Shown here piece by piece: positions 44,556 through 53,464 of a stretch of DNA of 64,000 nt. Numbering within the stretch: the stretch's first letter is position 1; every line of letters starts with the position of its first letter. The translations under genes were made by a program, and so were the position numbers. Location of the stretch: positions 1,364,001 to 1,428,000 of the forward strand of contig OZ245818.1 of NCBI GenBank assembly GCA_965228435.1, read 5' to 3'. The stretch is from Hoeflea_A sp965228435 (GTDB lineage Bacteria > Pseudomonadota > Alphaproteobacteria > Rhizobiales > Rhizobiaceae). The notes under the pieces were generated by a model. It was not told the origin of the DNA, ran no database searches, and was given only the letters and a program-made list of their open reading frames with translations.

Positions 44556-45386
44556 ATGACGATTTCCGCTGTTATCGATCCCTTTGATCTGCATGGCGAT
44601 GCCGGAGACGCGTCCAAACGCTCCCTGAATATTGCGACTGCGCGAACATTCCACGTTCTGGCGCAATTCGTTTTCAACAAGCCCGAATTCGGTGTGACCG
44701 AGCTCAGCCGGGAGCTCGGAATGACCAAGAACATGATCTATCGGTCGCTCGCGACGCTGGTGGATCACAATCTGCTCATGCGTGATGAGAGCGGTCGAAA
44801 GTATCAGCTCAGCTATCGGGTGCTTGAGCTGCAAAACCCTCATTTTCCATCGTCCGATATCCGCACGCTCGCTCATCCCTATCTCGAACGGCTGCACCAG
44901 AGAATGAATCGCACGATTCAGCTCTCGGTGCGCGCCGGCGACGGTCAGATCGTCATCGACGGCGTCGAGGGACACGGGGTCATGGTCAAGAGAAGCCGGA
45001 TCGGTCAGTATTTTCCGCTGCATGCATCGGCTGCATCGCGAGCCATCCTCTCCTGTCTGCCGGATGCCGAAATCGAGGCCTATGTCAAACGTCATAGCCC
45101 GCTGAAGGCGTTTACCGAAACAACCATCACATCGCGAAAGGGACTGCTGGCCGAGGTGGCGGGGATTCGAAAGCGTGGATATGCACTGACGATCGAAGAT
45201 TTCTTCAAGGGAACCTCAGGGATCAGTTTCCCGATCCTGGCGTCCGATGGCGACCCGCACTGTGCCGTCACCGTTTCCGGGCCGCCGCACGATGCCGATC
45301 CGGAGACGCATGAGGAGACCGCTGCCAAGGCGCTGCCCATCATCAGCGAATTGCGCGCGATTGGCGCGCTTTACGATCCGGTCTGA
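44556..45386 (+). CDS. IclR-family transcriptional regulator 1
   Basis: A 276-residue regulator. The N-terminal winged helix (about 35-90) contains GVTELSRELGMTKNMIYRSL. The C-terminal effector domain has HPYLERLHQRMNRTIQLSV, HASAASRAILSCLPD and the closing GISFPILASDG. The start at 44556 is chosen because upstream codons are not family-like. It probably controls the divergent and neighbouring catabolic transcripts in response to a small organic acid. It is followed after 8 bp by a second IclR gene. Confidence 0.88.
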   Translation: MTISAVIDPFDLHGDAGDASKRSLNIATARTFHVLAQFVFNKPEFGVTELSRELGMTKNMIYRSLATLVDHNLLMRDESGRKYQLSYRVLELQNPHFPSSDIRTLAHPYLERLHQRMNRTIQLSVRAGDGQIVIDGVEGHGVMVKRSRIGQYFPLHASAASRAILSCLPDAEIEAYVKRHSPLKAFTETTITSRKGLLAEVAGIRKRGYALTIEDFFKGTSGISFPILASDGDPHCAVTVSGPPHDADPETHEETAAKALPIISELRAIGALYDPV

Positions 45387-45394
45387 AAGCGCCC

Positions 45395-46267
45395 ATGTCA
45401 GAATCCAAATCGCAGTCAGCCAACACTTCGTCGCAATCGGTCTTCGAGATTCTGCGTGAACTCTGCAAAACCGACCGACCCCTCGGCGTTGCTGAGATCC
45501 ATCGCATTATCGGGGAACCAACCAGCAGCACGCACCGGGCTCTGATGACGCTGGAAGACGCCGATCTGGCGTCGCGCTTCGGTCGTCAGATCAAGTTCGG
45601 GCCGGGCCCCATGGTGCAAAACCTGGTCCGGGCGATGATCGCACGGTTCGAGATTCGCAAACGCGGTATCCCGGTGCTGCGGGAGGTTGCTCGCCTCACC
45701 GAAGCGCCGGCCACGCTCAACGCGCGACTCGGCTGGTACAGCATCCGGGTCGGTTGGGCCGAAGGGCGTCACGAATTGTACGATCAACGCCGCATCGGCC
45801 AGGCACGGTTGATGCACGAGAAGGTCGCACCCGTCACCATGTTGTCCACCTGCAGTGACGCGGAAATCAGCGAATACCGTAAATTCGTTCGCGACACGCA
45901 TTCCGATCGCCTGAAGGAGGCCAGTCTTTCCGAAGTGGATGAGATGATCGACATGGGGCGCAGCCAGGGTTTTCTGGTCAAGCAGGATCCTCGTCGGGAC
46001 AACGGCAACTGGGTGTCCTTTCCGCTTCTCGGACCCAACGGCACGGCATGCGGTGCCCTGACGCTGGCGATGGATTCCGACCAGATTCCCAGAGAGGGCC
46101 AACAGATCGAGCTCACGGATCAACTGACTGAGCTGATCCGGGGCTTCCAGGAGCATCTCGATCAAAATCCGGCCGAAACCGGAACGCCGTACGATTACCT
46201 GGCGAACCGCGACATCAAAATGTCCCTGTCATGGGAGAGTTCCGAGACCATACCTGCCGTAAGCTGA
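45395..46267 (+). CDS. IclR-family transcriptional regulator 2
   Basis: A 290-residue IclR-type regulator. The winged helix (about 13-70) holds GVAEIHRIIGEPTSSTHRAL. The effector domain is divergent from regulator 1 (GWAEGRHELYDQRRIGQ in place of the usual ligand loop) but retains the closing WVSFPLLGPNG. It starts eight bases after regulator 1 and converges with the TRAP 2 operon. Two IclR proteins in tandem could form separate switches for the two uptake systems. Confidence 0.82.
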   Translation: MSESKSQSANTSSQSVFEILRELCKTDRPLGVAEIHRIIGEPTSSTHRALMTLEDADLASRFGRQIKFGPGPMVQNLVRAMIARFEIRKRGIPVLREVARLTEAPATLNARLGWYSIRVGWAEGRHELYDQRRIGQARLMHEKVAPVTMLSTCSDAEISEYRKFVRDTHSDRLKEASLSEVDEMIDMGRSQGFLVKQDPRRDNGNWVSFPLLGPNGTACGALTLAMDSDQIPREGQQIELTDQLTELIRGFQEHLDQNPAETGTPYDYLANRDIKMSLSWESSETIPAVS

Positions 46268-46279
46268 CGGTTTCAGTCT

Positions 46280-47587
46280 TCAGTTCAACAGGCTGGGCAG
46301 ATAGAGACTGATCTGCGGATAGGATATCAGCAAGATCATGATGAAGACTTCCGCTACAAGGAACCAGGTCAGGCCACGGAAAATCGTGCCCAGTTCAACC
46401 CTGTCGCCGACAACCCCTTTGACGACAAAGGCGTTCAGCCCGACCGGAGGCGTCAGAAGACCGATTTCGATGAATTTGACGACGATTACACCGAACCAGA
46501 TGAGGTCATATCCGGAGGCCTTGGCGATCGGCAGGAGGATCGGCAACGACACGAGCATCACACCGATGCCCTCCAGGAACATGCCCAGGACGAGGTAGAA
46601 CGCGCAGATGGCCAAAATCACCAGGATTGGATTCAGGTTCTCCTCCTGAATTCCACTGGCGATAAATCGTGGCACGCCGGACAAGGCCAGAAACTTGGTG
46701 AACAGAACCGTTCCGATCACGATGAAAAACAGCATCGCCGTGGTCTTTGTCGCCTCGGTCAGGCTGTCCATGAAGCGGGCCCAGGACATTTGCCGCCGGG
46801 TAATGGAAACCAAAAGCGTTATCGCCGCTGCGGCCGCGCCGGCTTCGGTCGGCGTCGTCGTCCCGGTATAAATCCCTACAAGAACCAGCAAAATGATAAC
46901 CGGCATGGGCCAGACATCGCGGATTGCAGCCCATTTCTCCTCAGCCGAGGAGGGTTCGTCCGGGACAGGCGCAAGAGCGGGATTGGCCCGCACCCTGCCA
47001 TAGATCATCAGGCAGTAGACCAGGGCGGTGAGAATGCCCGGAACGATACCCGCCATCAGCAGTTTGGACACGGATTGCTCGGCATACCATCCGTAAAGCA
47101 CGAAGGCGACGCTGGGCGGAATGAGAGCACCGAGCGTGCCGGCGGCCGCGACAACACTCGTCGCCAGCGCCTTGTCGTATTTGTGTTCGAGCATTTCCGG
47201 AATGGCGAGACGGCCCATGGCGGCCGTCGTCGCCAGGGACGAACCGGAAACCGCAGCGAACCCTGCCGCAGCAAAATTGGTGGCGATTGCCAGTCCGCCC
47301 GGGATGAAACCGATTAAAACACGGGCAGCTCTGAAGACGCTCGCAGCGATACCCGCCTTCTGCGCGAACGTGCCCATCAGGAGAAACATCGGCACCGCCG
47401 AGAGCGTCCAGGAAGCGCTGAAATCATAGGGGACCTGTCCGAGCGCTCCCAGAGCGGCACGCTCACCGCGAATGGCCCACAGGCCGGCAATCGAGACCAC
47501 GCACAGAGACACCGCGATCGGCACGCGAACAATCAGGAGGAACAACATGCCTCCAAGACCAATGAATCCGATTGCCAGGTTTGACAC
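46280..47587 (-). CDS. dctM: TRAP transporter large permease DctM (system 2)
   Basis: A 435-residue permease with about 12 hydrophobic segments. DctM signatures GTFAQKAGIAASVFRAARVL, SGSSLATTAAMGRLAIPEM and GTLGALIPPSVAFVLYG are present, with LTPPVGLNAFVVKG near the end. It is clearly homologous to, but not a recent copy of, the system 1 permease. It starts two bases after the dctQ stop. It imports the ligand of the system 2 receptor. Confidence 0.94.
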   Translation of the reverse strand: MSNLAIGFIGLGGMLFLLIVRVPIAVSLCVVSIAGLWAIRGERAALGALGQVPYDFSASWTLSAVPMFLLMGTFAQKAGIAASVFRAARVLIGFIPGGLAIATNFAAAGFAAVSGSSLATTAAMGRLAIPEMLEHKYDKALATSVVAAAGTLGALIPPSVAFVLYGWYAEQSVSKLLMAGIVPGILTALVYCLMIYGRVRANPALAPVPDEPSSAEEKWAAIRDVWPMPVIILLVLVGIYTGTTTPTEAGAAAAAITLLVSITRRQMSWARFMDSLTEATKTTAMLFFIVIGTVLFTKFLALSGVPRFIASGIQEENLNPILVILAICAFYLVLGMFLEGIGVMLVSLPILLPIAKASGYDLIWFGVIVVKFIEIGLLTPPVGLNAFVVKGVVGDRVELGTIFRGLTWFLVAEVFIMILLISYPQISLYLPSLLN

Positions 47588-47589
47588 TA

Positions 47590-48129
47590 CTACAGCCCCC
47601 CATCCTCATCGTGACGAGTCGGCTCCGGATCCCTGCCAGCAAACACGACCAGGATGGTTTCAATGACCTGGAGTGCGCTCCACAGCGCCACGACCGCAAA
47701 GCCGATGACGGGAAACCAGCGCCCCGGCCAGACCTGAACCTGAAACTCGATGTTGGTGGAGAGCTCACCGATGGCCGTTTTGGCAATGGCAGTCTCAAGG
47801 CCCTTCCAAAACAAGAGCAGAGACAATCCCAAAGTCAGCAATTGTGCAAAACCGTCGAGGAGCATCTGTGCTTTTGGGCTCAGCCGCTGGGTGAACAATT
47901 CTACGAAGACGTTGCCCTTTTCCCGCTGCACAGCTCCCAACGGGAGAAAGACGACGGCGACCATGTAGAACAGGCTGACGGTTTCGAGCGTCCCGATTAT
48001 GGGCTGCCTGAGCACCAGCTTCGAAAAAACGTCGGCACATACATGCAGCATCATCAATGCAGCGATGAAGGCCGACAGGATTGTCAGCTTGTCGGTCAGG
48101 TAGCCAGCGACGGACCGGAACATGGACAT
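47590..48129 (-). CDS. dctQ: TRAP transporter small permease DctQ (system 2)
   Basis: A 179-residue protein with four hydrophobic segments and the DctQ-type core VFSKLVLRQPIIGTLETVSLF followed by AVQREKGNVFVELF. The start at 48129 is uncertain; the ATG at 48123 and a longer frame to 48162 are alternatives, none with a strong ribosome site. It is separated from dctP by a strong hairpin. Confidence 0.87.
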   Translation of the reverse strand: MSMFRSVAGYLTDKLTILSAFIAALMMLHVCADVFSKLVLRQPIIGTLETVSLFYMVAVVFLPLGAVQREKGNVFVELFTQRLSPKAQMLLDGFAQLLTLGLSLLLFWKGLETAIAKTAIGELSTNIEFQVQVWPGRWFPVIGFAVVALWSALQVIETILVVFAGRDPEPTRHDEDGGL

Positions 48130-48152
48130 TTTGGCTTCGCAATTCTGGTGAC

Positions 48153-48183
48153 TGCCCGGCACTCAGTGTCGGAGTGCCGGGCA
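48153..48183 (-). promoter_or_regulatory. Intercistronic hairpin between dctP and dctQ (system 2)
   Basis: A perfect 12-bp stem (TGCCCGGCACTC/GAGTGCCGGGCA) and seven-base loop, ten bases after the dctP stop. No U-run follows. It mirrors the hairpins after pstS and after dctP of system 1. Confidence 0.7.
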
Positions 48184-48193
48184 TTGCATCCAA

Positions 48194-49285
48194 TCAAAGC
48201 TTGCTGAAGATGTCGGTTTGCATCCGCTCGCGGATGGCGTCCTTGTCGCCACCGGCGTCTTCAACAACCTTGTTCCACTTGGCAACGCTCTTTTCCAAAG
48301 CCGTTGCGATCGCGTCGGCATTTGCAATGCCCTTTTCGCTGCCCAACGCCCGAACCGTCTGCGCTTCGGACTTGAACCAGTCGTCCAGGAACGCGCGCAT
48401 TTCGTCCGTCGGCTCGCCCCAGACCACGCCCTTGTCGATGGATGCGGCGCGAACCTCTTTTGCTTTCGCTACGCCGGCGGCAGCGGCCTCGGCGACCAGG
48501 GTCGGCAGGCCCGCCTTGATGGCGGCCTTGTCGTCGGCGCCAAGGCCGTCCCAAACTTCCGTACTCATCGCAAACACATTGCCGTTGTTGTACTGGCCAA
48601 CGGGAAGGTCGAGCACATATCCGACCTCATCCCAAAGGCTGTAGGCCTGGAGCCAGAAGACGGACCCGATGGCGCATTCCACCTGCCCGCGGGACATGGC
48701 TTCAAGAACTTCGGTGGTCGGCGTGTTGACCGGCGTGGCGCCCATCAGCTTGGCAAGGCGAAGATTGGCCGACGCGGCGCGCACGGACTTGCCCTCCAGA
48801 TCCTTGAATGACGAGATCGGGTTCTTGCACATGAGATAGAAGTGCGGAGTTCCGGCATAGGCCAGCGTGGTCAGACCGTTGGCACGATCCTCAGCGACAC
48901 AGTCCGGACAATTCAACAACGCGGCCTCGTTGACTGCGGCTGAAATCGCAAACGGGTTGGACTGGATAGACGCATAGTTCGTGATCATGGAGCCGATGGG
49001 CATTTCGGCCTGATAGATCGCGCTGGCGACGTATCCGGCGTCCACGAGGCCCTCGCCGATGCCCGGCAGGACCGTGCGCATTTGTACGATCTGTCCACCG
49101 TAAAGATTGTCAAATGTCACCGAACCGCCGGAAGCCTCGCTCACTTCCTTCGAAAAGGCCTCCATTCCGATGGAGGCGGGATCCGTGTCCGGCGCCCAGG
49201 AGCCATAGGTCAGCTTGACGTCCGCCAATGCGGGTGTCGAAGCCAGGCCGGCCGCGAGAATCGTTGCCGTGAGCAGATGTTTCAT
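48194..49285 (-). CDS. dctP: TRAP transporter substrate-binding protein DctP (system 2)
   Basis: A 363-residue receptor with a signal peptide ending near PALA. It contains the DctP patterns KLTYGSWAPDTDPASIGME, LEGKSVRAASANLRLAKLMG (ligand Arg) and TEVLEAMSRGQVECAIGS. Four central Cys (LLNCPDCVAED region and others) may form exported disulfides. The ATG at 49285 is fixed by GGGAGGAACCC directly before it. It follows the aldehyde dehydrogenase gene by 43 bp, so transporter and enzyme are co-expressed. Confidence 0.91.
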   Translation of the reverse strand: MKHLLTATILAAGLASTPALADVKLTYGSWAPDTDPASIGMEAFSKEVSEASGGSVTFDNLYGGQIVQMRTVLPGIGEGLVDAGYVASAIYQAEMPIGSMITNYASIQSNPFAISAAVNEAALLNCPDCVAEDRANGLTTLAYAGTPHFYLMCKNPISSFKDLEGKSVRAASANLRLAKLMGATPVNTPTTEVLEAMSRGQVECAIGSVFWLQAYSLWDEVGYVLDLPVGQYNNGNVFAMSTEVWDGLGADDKAAIKAGLPTLVAEAAAAGVAKAKEVRAASIDKGVVWGEPTDEMRAFLDDWFKSEAQTVRALGSEKGIANADAIATALEKSVAKWNKVVEDAGGDKDAIRERMQTDIFSKL

Positions 49286-49328
49286 GGGTTCCTCCCAACT
49301 TGTGAAAATGCACGGGTGTACCCGGATG

Positions 49329-50828
49329 TCAGGCATCCAGATTGATCATGAGCGTCTTGAGCTCCGTAAATGCTTCGATGGTTGACCAGCCGCCCTCGCG
49401 GCCGATGCCGGACTGCTTGACGCCGCCCGCCGGTGAATTCGGCATGACCGAATAGCCGTTGATCCCGATCGCGCCGGTGCGCCAGCCTCTGGAGAAACGC
49501 ATGGCGCGACTCAAATCCGCCGTGTAGAGGCCGCCGGCCAACCCGTAGATGCTGTCATTTGCGATCTCCAGCGCTTCCTCTTCGGTGTCGAAGGGAATGA
49601 CGGACAGCACCGGACCGAAAATCTCTTCCTGAGCGATGCGCATTCCGGTCTCGACACCGGAAAACAGCGTCGGATTGACCCAGTTGCCGTCGGCCAGGGC
49701 TCCGCCTGGACGGTCGCCGCCGAATTCCAACCGCGCCCCCTCCTCCTGGCCGATCCGGATATAGTTCATGACTTTTTCGGTCTGGCGTTTTGAGATGATC
49801 GGTGCGGAGGTCGTGTCCAATTCGAACGGGTCTCCAAATCGGACCGAGCCTGCCTGCTCGCGGGCGCTGTGCAGAAATTCGTCCACAACGGAGCGATGCA
49901 CCACGGCCCGGGTCTGGGTGGAGCAGACCTGTCCGGACAGGAACGTCGAATTTTGCGCCATGACGGTTTTGGCCGCGGTCTCGACGCTGCGCGCATCGGC
50001 AAAGACAACCGCAGCGCTCTTGCCGCCCAACTCCAGCGTGACGCGCTTCATGGTCTTGGCACCCTCGGCCATGATCCATTCGCCAACCGCACGACTTCCC
50101 GTAAACGTGATCTTGTCCACACCGGGATGCATGACAATTTCACGTCCGGTGTCCGGGCCACCGTTGACGAGATTGAACACTCCCTCGGGAAGATCGCTTT
50201 CGGCCAGAATTTGGGCCAGCCGGTTGACGCAGATACCCGACAGTTCCGATGGCTTGACAACGATCGTGCAGCCCGTGGCCAGAGCCGGTGCAACTTTCAG
50301 CGCAAACATCATCATCGGTGCGTTCCACGGCAAAATGGCGCCGACCACACCGACCGGACCACGATGGGTCTGGTAATGGAGGTTTACTGAATCGGTGTAT
50401 TGCGGATAGGTCTCGCCGTTTATCTTGTCGATCCATCCGGCATAGTGATCGAAGATGTCCGACGCGGTGGTGGCCGAGACTCGCGTGTTCAGGCTGAAAT
50501 TGATGGGAAGGCCGTTGTCGAGGGTCTGCAGGTAACCCAGGTCCTGCGCCTGAGCAGCGATTGCCTCGACCAGTTTCTGGACGATTTGCTTGCGCTCTCT
50601 GGCGCCCATTTTAGGCCAGGGGCCTTCGTCGAACGCGCGCCGCGCGGCGGAAACCGCAGCATTGACCGCCTCGGCACCACCTTCGGGAAACGTTGCGGTC
50701 GTCTCATTGGTGGACGGATGAACCTGTTCGAAGGAGCCGTCACCTCCAGCGACCCACTCACCGCCAATGAAGTGCATGTGGCTGCCGACGTTAAGGCGAT
50801 CACGATGGTGAGCTACGGATGTCGGCAC
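49329..50828 (-). CDS. NAD(P)-dependent aldehyde dehydrogenase 1
   Basis: A 499-residue enzyme oxidising an aldehyde to its acid. The active-site Cys lies in FLSGQVCSTQTR, the Glu in TLELGGKSAAV, and the Asn in LPWNAPMM; the coenzyme loop TGSRAVGEWI is intact. It heads the minus-strand operon that continues with TRAP system 2. It shares distinctive blocks (FDEGPWPKM, AGWIDKINGETYPQ) with aldehyde dehydrogenase 2 at 60327-61829. The aldehyde is unknown. Confidence 0.92.
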   Translation of the reverse strand: MPTSVAHHRDRLNVGSHMHFIGGEWVAGGDGSFEQVHPSTNETTATFPEGGAEAVNAAVSAARRAFDEGPWPKMGARERKQIVQKLVEAIAAQAQDLGYLQTLDNGLPINFSLNTRVSATTASDIFDHYAGWIDKINGETYPQYTDSVNLHYQTHRGPVGVVGAILPWNAPMMMFALKVAPALATGCTIVVKPSELSGICVNRLAQILAESDLPEGVFNLVNGGPDTGREIVMHPGVDKITFTGSRAVGEWIMAEGAKTMKRVTLELGGKSAAVVFADARSVETAAKTVMAQNSTFLSGQVCSTQTRAVVHRSVVDEFLHSAREQAGSVRFGDPFELDTTSAPIISKRQTEKVMNYIRIGQEEGARLEFGGDRPGGALADGNWVNPTLFSGVETGMRIAQEEIFGPVLSVIPFDTEEEALEIANDSIYGLAGGLYTADLSRAMRFSRGWRTGAIGINGYSVMPNSPAGGVKQSGIGREGGWSTIEAFTELKTLMINLDA

Positions 50829-50934
50829 CTGTTCCTCCCAATAATTTGTTCTAATTTGCTGACTATATCCCGATTTTCGTGGAAATCAAATAAAAGTTCT
50901 GCTATTTGGTTCTGATACCATATAAAGGAACAAA
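50829..50934. promoter_or_regulatory. Divergent control region with repeated GTTCT motifs
   Basis: This 106-bp region drives ALDH1-TRAP2 leftward and the GMC operon rightward. It holds TTGTTCTAATTT (50846-50857), two further direct GTTCTG copies (50896 and 50909), and the palindrome TGGT-N6-ACCA (50907-50920). The composition is A+T-rich. IclR-family proteins often bind such repeated half-sites; the regulators at 44556-46267 are candidates. Confidence 0.5.
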
Positions 50935-52563
50935 ATGGTGACGCGTACGTTCGATTACATTGTCGTTGGAGCCGGATCGGCCGGCTGTGTAATCGCCAAC
51001 CGACTGTCGGCGAATTCCGGGGCACAGGTCGCCCTGGTGGAAGCCGGCGGCAAGGACTGGTCACCGATGATCCATGTGCCGGTCGGCAGCGGGGAACTGA
51101 TCCGAAAGGGCGCATTCGGCTGGGACATTTTTACCGAACCGCATCCGGCGACCAACAATCGCCAGATCCAATGGCCGCGCGGCAAGGTGCTCGGCGGCTG
51201 TTCCTCGATCAACGGCCTGGTTTATGTGCGAGGGCATAAATCCGATTTCGACCATTGGGCCCAACTCGGAAATGCCGGCTGGTCTTACGACGATGTCCTG
51301 CCCTATTTCATCCGATCCGAAGCAAGTCAGGACCGCAATGGAGCATTCCACGGAACTGACGGGCCGTTGAGGATCACCCGGGGCGGCCTGGCCAATCCAT
51401 TGTTCGACGCCTTCCTCGAAGCGGGACGGCAGGCGGGCCATCCCGTCACGGACGACTTCAATGGAGAAGACCAGCACGGCTTTGGCCGATTCGACTACAC
51501 TGTCCACAAAGCGCGGCGACAAAGCGCTGCGGTCGCTTTTCTGGATCCGGCCCGCAAGCGAAACAACCTGCATATCCTCACCCGATGCCTCGTCAGCCGA
51601 ATCGAATTCGAGGGGCGAAGGGCGGTCAGCATCGAGATCCTTCGCAATGGCAAAACCGAGCAACTGCGGGCGGCGCGCGAGATCATTCTTGCCACAGGCG
51701 TGATCGGATCACCGCACATTTTGCAGATGTCCGGGATCGGTGCCGCAGGTGATCTTCGGTCATTGGGCATCGAGGTCGTGCATGATCTTCCGGGTGTGGG
51801 TGAAAACCTGCAGGACCATACGCAGATCCCCTTCATGTATGGCTGCAAACAGCCGATAACCCTCTACCAGCTGATCAGGCTGGATCGTGCGGCGTTGAGG
51901 ATGGCACAGGCCGTGCTTCTGAAATCCGGCCCCTTCTCGCATTTCCCGGTGCAGGGCGGCGCCTTTGTCAAATCCGATCCGGCTTTGGACGTCCCCGACA
52001 CCCAATATCATTTCGGCATCGCGTTGGGCGTCCGCCGCGCGCGGTTGCCCCGGCTCAGCCCTTCGAAGGATCCCTTCGACCGTGATGGGTACATGCTGGC
52101 GCCATGCCTGCTGCGCCCGGCCAGCCGCGGCACCATCAAGGCGAAATCCCCGAACCCCATGGAAGCACCTCGCATCGATGCCAATTATCTGTCGGCCGAA
52201 AGCGACCTGTTGTTCTTTCGTCAGGCGTTCCACCAGGCACGAGGGATCGCCAACCAGGAAGCGTTCAAGGCCTACAATGCCGGCGAGTTGATGCCCGGGC
52301 CCGACGTCAACACGGATGACGAGATCGACGCCTATACCCGCCAAACGCTTGCGACCTGCCACCATCAGGTCGGCACTTGCAAGATGGGACAGGACGACCT
52401 GGCCGTCGTCGATCATCACCTGCGGGTGCGAGGTATCGCCGGGTTGAGGGTCGCCGACGCGTCGATCATGCCGACCATTGTCGGCGGCAACACCAATGCA
52501 GCGGCCATCATGATCGGCGAGAAAGCCGCCGATATGATCGCCACCGAAGAGACGACGGCATGA
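50935..52563 (+). CDS. GMC-family FAD-dependent alcohol oxidoreductase (choline dehydrogenase-like)
   Basis: A 542-residue flavoprotein. FAD-binding DYIVVGAGSAGCVIANRLS is at the N-terminus, the GMC signature 1 appears in GGCSSINGLVYVRGH, and the C-terminal catalytic region has HHQVGTCKMG (His) and GGNTNAAAIMIGEK (Asn). No signal peptide is seen. It oxidises an alcohol to an aldehyde or ketone, passing electrons to an acceptor such as quinone. It is the first gene of the rightward catabolic operon and overlaps the NmrA gene by four bases. Confidence 0.9.
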   Translation: MVTRTFDYIVVGAGSAGCVIANRLSANSGAQVALVEAGGKDWSPMIHVPVGSGELIRKGAFGWDIFTEPHPATNNRQIQWPRGKVLGGCSSINGLVYVRGHKSDFDHWAQLGNAGWSYDDVLPYFIRSEASQDRNGAFHGTDGPLRITRGGLANPLFDAFLEAGRQAGHPVTDDFNGEDQHGFGRFDYTVHKARRQSAAVAFLDPARKRNNLHILTRCLVSRIEFEGRRAVSIEILRNGKTEQLRAAREIILATGVIGSPHILQMSGIGAAGDLRSLGIEVVHDLPGVGENLQDHTQIPFMYGCKQPITLYQLIRLDRAALRMAQAVLLKSGPFSHFPVQGGAFVKSDPALDVPDTQYHFGIALGVRRARLPRLSPSKDPFDRDGYMLAPCLLRPASRGTIKAKSPNPMEAPRIDANYLSAESDLLFFRQAFHQARGIANQEAFKAYNAGELMPGPDVNTDDEIDAYTRQTLATCHHQVGTCKMGQDDLAVVDHHLRVRGIAGLRVADASIMPTIVGGNTNAAAIMIGEKAADMIATEETTA

Positions 52564-53447
52564 CCTCCACTGCAAGAATTTTGATCCTGGGAGCGACCGG
52601 CCGCGTCGGCGGCGCTGTGCTTCGGTCCTTGAACAATCGTCAGGACCTTATCATCCGCGCCACTTCGCGATCCGAAACCGGCCTGGCGAACCTGGACGGA
52701 CTGGCCAGCGAGGTTGTGCATTTCGACTTTGACGATCCGACCAGTTACCGACCGGCCCTGGCCGATGTCGACCGGTTGTTTCTGCTTACCGGCTACAGCG
52801 TCGACATGCTTCATCAGAGCAAATATCTGATCGACAAAGCCGCTGAAGCGGGCGTGAAGCACGTGGTTCATCTGGGCACGCACGCGCCGAACGACACCGC
52901 ATTCAAACACCACTCCTGGCACCAGCTGGTTGAGCGCTACATCGAGTGGCGCGGTCTTGGGTTCACCCATCTTCGGCCGGGCATGTTCATGGTCAACATC
53001 CTGGACTATACCCGGGCCAACAAGGACCGCCCAGGCGTGCTCGTCCACTATACCGCCGACGCCAAAGTGGCCTGGGTCGATACCGACGATATCGGGTTCG
53101 CCAGCGCCGCGATCTTAAGCGATCCGACGCCGCATTCGGGCAAGACCTGCTATCTCGACAGCGAAGCGATTTCGATGTCCGAGGTTGCTTCGATCCTGCA
53201 GCAGGAAACCGGGCAGGACTGGCGTTTCGAACATCGCGATGCCGGCGAACTGCTCCCGCGCCTGCAGGCGGCCGGACGCGAAATGACCTATGCGAGTTCG
53301 GGCGTGACCTTCTTCAAGGCGGTGGCGGCCGGCGAAGCTTCCGAGGTGGACAAGGTTCACGACACGCTGGAGCTGCTGATTGGCCGGCCTCCGACACGCT
53401 GGACGGATTTCGCCAAACGCAACCGCAATGCCTTTCTTTACCAATGA
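52560..53447 (+). CDS. NmrA/QOR2-like NAD(P)-binding protein
   Basis: A 295-residue Rossmann-fold protein of the atypical short-chain dehydrogenase group. It begins with ILGATGRVGGAVLRSL (dinucleotide loop), followed by RATSRSETGL (NADP-type Arg) and HLRPGMFMVNI in place of a YxxxK pair, as in NmrA-type redox sensors and quinone reductases. The ATG overlaps the GMC stop (ATGA). It may reduce an enone/quinone or sense the NADPH ratio; its exact role is unknown. Confidence 0.82.
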   Translation: MTSTARILILGATGRVGGAVLRSLNNRQDLIIRATSRSETGLANLDGLASEVVHFDFDDPTSYRPALADVDRLFLLTGYSVDMLHQSKYLIDKAAEAGVKHVVHLGTHAPNDTAFKHHSWHQLVERYIEWRGLGFTHLRPGMFMVNILDYTRANKDRPGVLVHYTADAKVAWVDTDDIGFASAAILSDPTPHSGKTCYLDSEAISMSEVASILQQETGQDWRFEHRDAGELLPRLQAAGREMTYASSGVTFFKAVAAGEASEVDKVHDTLELLIGRPPTRWTDFAKRNRNAFLYQ

Positions 53448-53464
53448 TGCAAGAGGCCAGATCG

